From Bacillota bacterium (GTDB lineage Bacteria; Bacillota; Clostridia; Peptostreptococcales; Anaerovoracaceae): DNA of 16,210 nucleotides. Location: contig JAEEGU010000095.1 in assembly GCA_016280485.1 (NCBI GenBank), forward strand, positions 1 to 16,210, read 5' to 3'. This document shows positions 14,029 through 16,210 of the stretch, piece after piece. The notes below the pieces were generated by a model. The model was not told the origin of the DNA. It ran no database searches and saw only the letters and a list, made by a program, of their open reading frames with translations. The translations under genes and the position numbers were made by a program. The first letter of the stretch is position 1. Each line of letters begins with the position of its first letter.

Positions 14029-15173
14029 TATGCACAACGATGATTGCGGCCGTTACCGTCATAGGAAATGCGACCTTTGCGAGGCTAAAGACCGCATCCT
14101 GCGATGCGGCGCTAAATATTGGCTGCAGATCCGTTCTTTCGGAGTTTGACAGGAGGCTTAAAAGTGATTATCAGATTTTTGCTTACAAAGGCAGCAGCAA
14201 TGAGGTCGAAGAAAAGCTTGAAAATTATATAGAACTCAATCTTTCAACCTGCATAAAGCCCTTCAGAGCGGGCGAAACGTGCGTAAAAGCGGACAATATC
14301 GAGTTTTCTCTTACGGAACCGGATGTGATCGAAAAACAGATCGTTCAGGCGGGGAAGTTTTGCGCTGCGGGAGTCAGCTATGTGCAAAAAAGAGGGAAGC
14401 CTATAGAGCCAAAGCTTAGCATAAAAAACAGGGCAATGATAGGCAGCCTGCCATCGCAGGGAAAGAACTTAAAGATAATCAACATAGAAACGCTCGATGG
14501 CACAAAGGCTTTTTCGGACCGGGTGACAGACACGTTTTTTACGGACAAGTATATTCTTAAAACCTTCGCCACCAGGCTCAGCGCTCCGCAAAGCCGCTAC
14601 GGATATTTCAATTACGAGGTCGAATATATCCTCGCAGGCAAGGTTAGTGAAGCGGACAACTTAAAGCACGTGAGAAAGCTTATTTTTGCCGTCAGAGAGC
14701 CGCTTAACCTGGCTCACATACTCGCCGATCCTAAGAAAATGCTGGAAATCAAAAAGTATATCGCTTCTCTTCCGCCCGGGGCTTCCACCGTAACGGCGGC
14801 AATAATCGCAGCCGCATGGGCGGCGGGAGAGAGTGAGAACGACGTGAGGCTAATCCTTGCGGGCAAAAACGTGGCGCTTGCGAAAACCGCAAGGCAGTGG
14901 GCACTTAGCCTCGAGAATGCAATCGGTCTTGCACGGGGCGGGGCGGCCTACATCGAGCCTGCCGATAAAAAGGGCCTTGACTACGAGGATTATCTTAACA
15001 TGCTTCTTTATATTGAGGATCGCGAGACAAAGCTTGTCAGAGTCATGGACCTGATTCAGCTGAACCTCCGCGCCTCGTATAACGGGAGTTTGCTCTTAAA
15101 GGAGCTTTACACGGGCTTTAGCGTAGATGCGGATGTGGATGGGAGGAAATATTCCTATGTTCACACTTATTGA
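13980..15173 (+). CDS. DUF5702 family protein of the Tad pilus locus
   Basis: 397 aa. The start ATG 13980 has GGAG (13968-13971) 8 nt upstream, inside the preceding gene. The N-terminus MRRCGKKGAAAVFVVLICTT is a basic stub followed by one TM helix (about 11-29) and resembles a prepilin leader without the +5 Glu. The remaining about 365 residues lie outside the membrane. Blocks match my knowledge of DUF5702: YGYFNYEVEYILAGKVSEAD, AAWAAGESENDVRLILAGK, and DYEDYLNMLLYIEDRETKL followed by RVMDLIQLN. DUF5702 proteins recur in clostridial Tad loci next to TadE-like genes, but their precise function is unknown; a TadG-like role in anchoring or in pilus assembly is inferred. The 3' end overlaps the next gene by 17 nt. 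Confidence 0.88.
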   Translation: MRRCGKKGAAAVFVVLICTTMIAAVTVIGNATFARLKTASCDAALNIGCRSVLSEFDRRLKSDYQIFAYKGSSNEVEEKLENYIELNLSTCIKPFRAGETCVKADNIEFSLTEPDVIEKQIVQAGKFCAAGVSYVQKRGKPIEPKLSIKNRAMIGSLPSQGKNLKIINIETLDGTKAFSDRVTDTFFTDKYILKTFATRLSAPQSRYGYFNYEVEYILAGKVSEADNLKHVRKLIFAVREPLNLAHILADPKKMLEIKKYIASLPPGASTVTAAIIAAAWAAGESENDVRLILAGKNVALAKTARQWALSLENAIGLARGGAAYIEPADKKGLDYEDYLNMLLYIEDRETKLVRVMDLIQLNLRASYNGSLLLKELYTGFSVDADVDGRKYSYVHTY

Positions 15174-15963
15174 AAAAATGCGTAAAGCAGGGCGTGCGGC
15201 GCGCGGCAGGGGCGGCTACATCATCACCGAGGCGGCCATCTTCATGCCGATTATGATTATCGGTCTTTGCAGCCTTTGCTTTATGATAAAGTACGGCATT
15301 CTCTGCGAAAAGGCGTATTATATCGCGTCGGAGGAGACCAAGGTCGTGATGCGCGAAATGTACGCAAGCGGCCTGCCGGCCCTGACAGCTCCCGCTAATC
15401 TTGAAACAGAGCTTGAGAGTGGGCTAACACGCATAAACGAAGCGAAGGTCAGTAAGGTAAGCCCGTTTTACGGCTTTCCGAATACCGACTGTGTGAAGCA
15501 GTGGAGCGTTGCGCTTGACATAGGGCTTCCTATGAATATCGATGTCGGGACGGGGAAGAGTGCCCCGGCGGGCTTTACCGTCTACTTCAGACCATTCATC
15601 GGAAGGGACAACACTAATGCCAATTTCGAAAACCCCGAGGAAGAGCGTGCCTACGAGGAAGTGTGGGTCTTTCCGAAATCCGGCGAGCGCTACCACACCG
15701 AAGATTGCAGGATAGTAAACGCCTATCCGCAGCAAAGGGTGCTCACGGCCGGGGTAAAGATAAAATATAACCCCTGCAAGCTTTGCAATGCAAAGGCTCT
15801 GCCAAACGGCTCGGTGGTGTACTGCTTTAAATCGGAGGGCAGCAAATATCACAGGGCGAGCTGCAGCGCCGTTGAAAAATACGTAATCAGCATGGACAAA
15901 AGCGATGCGGAGGCAAAGGGCTATACACCGTGCAAAATCTGCGGAGGATACAAAGGTAAATGA
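15157..15963 (+). CDS. TadE-like protein with two Ada-like Cys (putative zinc) modules
   Basis: 268 aa. ATG 15157 is chosen because GGGAGG (15141-15146) lies 10 nt upstream; the in-frame ATG 15127 has no SD. The N-terminus carries a TadE-type prepilin signature, RGRGG-YIITE with Glu at +5, followed by a TM helix (about 25-47). The middle (60-165) is the extracytoplasmic TadE-like part. The C-terminus holds two copies of a Cys motif: Y179 H180-x3-C184-x22-C207-x2-C210 and Y231 H232-x3-C236-x22-C259-x2-C262, each ending PCK-hydrophobic-C. Spacing is identical. The pattern resembles the metal-binding domain of Ada, so each copy probably binds one metal ion, likely zinc. It may stabilise the domain outside the cell. 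It overlaps the DUF5702 gene by 17 nt and the next gene by ATGA. Confidence 0.82.
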   Translation: MFTLIEKMRKAGRAARGRGGYIITEAAIFMPIMIIGLCSLCFMIKYGILCEKAYYIASEETKVVMREMYASGLPALTAPANLETELESGLTRINEAKVSKVSPFYGFPNTDCVKQWSVALDIGLPMNIDVGTGKSAPAGFTVYFRPFIGRDNTNANFENPEEERAYEEVWVFPKSGERYHTEDCRIVNAYPQQRVLTAGVKIKYNPCKLCNAKALPNGSVVYCFKSEGSKYHRASCSAVEKYVISMDKSDAEAKGYTPCKICGGYKGK

Positions 15964-16210
15964 ATAATAATTTGGAAACTACCGTTTCGAAGGAGACGGT
16001 ACCTGAATATGTGAAAAAGATGCTGACAGTGATGCCGGGCGGTATTTTCCTGCCGGTGTCGATAGCGGAAAACTCCGGCGGGGGAAGCTACGGTTCTGCC
16101 GGCAGCTGCACTCTGATATCCGATGCCACGGGCTTTGTGCCGCTCTTTAGGGCAGGGCAGATGCTCACCGCGGAAAGGGTGTACACCTGGCTTGAAAAGC
16201 TCCTAAAGGC
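15960..16210 (+). CDS. Unknown gene of the Tad operon, 5' part (runs off the window)
   Basis: ATG 15960 overlaps the TGA of the preceding gene (ATGA), and the frame stays open for 83 codons to the window end. The N-terminus MNNNLETTVSKETVPEYVKK is polar, with no signal peptide or membrane segment. A Gly/Ser-rich stretch (IAENSGGGSYGSAGSCTLIS) and a short amphipathic part (MLTAERVYTWLEKLLK) follow. I do not recognise a family from this fragment. The tight overlap shows it is translated with the Tad genes, so a cytoplasmic part of the pilus system is possible, but that is inference from position only. Confidence 0.7.
   Translation, partial: MNNNLETTVSKETVPEYVKKMLTVMPGGIFLPVSIAENSGGGSYGSAGSCTLISDATGFVPLFRAGQMLTAERVYTWLEKLLK

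Overview
The window looks like a chromosomal segment of an anaerobic, Gram-positive-type bacterium of the Bacillota (Clostridia-like). The evidence is two very large secreted proteins with three C-terminal SLH (S-layer homology) domains, an ECF-type vitamin transporter S component, strong sigma-A-type promoters with 17-18 bp spacers, AGGAGG-type ribosome binding sites, rho-independent terminators, and a compact Tad/Flp pilus gene set with a DUF5702 protein as found in Clostridia. Genus-level assignment is not possible from sequence alone.

Layout. (1) 2-493: 3' part of an ECF transporter S component, closed by a perfect palindromic terminator. (2) 494-1561: a long non-coding stretch. It carries three diverged 37-nt inverted-repeat units, a GC-rich structured element, a promoter with a short hairpin-ended transcript (possible small RNA), the promoter of the next operon, a clear cobalamin (B12) riboswitch with its terminator, and a second, unrecognised structured leader ending in another T-run. 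(3) 1562-5974: a 97-aa unknown protein and a 1359-aa SLH-anchored protein. The latter combines a helical toroid-like region with a DUF4430 (transcobalamin/intrinsic-factor C-terminal-like) domain. (4) 6095-8934: a separately promoted 913-aa SLH protein with BspA-type leucine-rich repeats, an MBG-like domain and a Thr-rich repeat stalk. (5) 8995-12549: a 1130-aa methyl-accepting chemotaxis protein with dCache, HAMP repeats, an internal PAS-like domain and a signalling hairpin. (6) 12584-13410, minus strand: a lytic transglycosylase without a visible signal peptide. (7) 13493-16210: a divergent Tad-type pilus operon (Flp1-like pilin, TadE-like protein, DUF5702 protein, TadE-like protein with two Ada-like Cys modules, and a truncated unknown gene).

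How it fits together. The most coherent system is B12 acquisition at the cell surface. A cobalamin riboswitch controls an SLH-tethered protein whose toroid + DUF4430 content resembles the two-domain fold of mammalian intrinsic factor/transcobalamin. An ECF S component, plausibly for the same vitamin, lies just upstream. A second leader-RNA element between the riboswitch and the genes suggests a second input signal. The rest of the window is surface biology: an adhesin-like S-layer protein, a chemoreceptor, a cell-wall-cleaving enzyme and a pilus. No insertion sequences, tRNAs, rRNAs or CRISPR arrays were seen.
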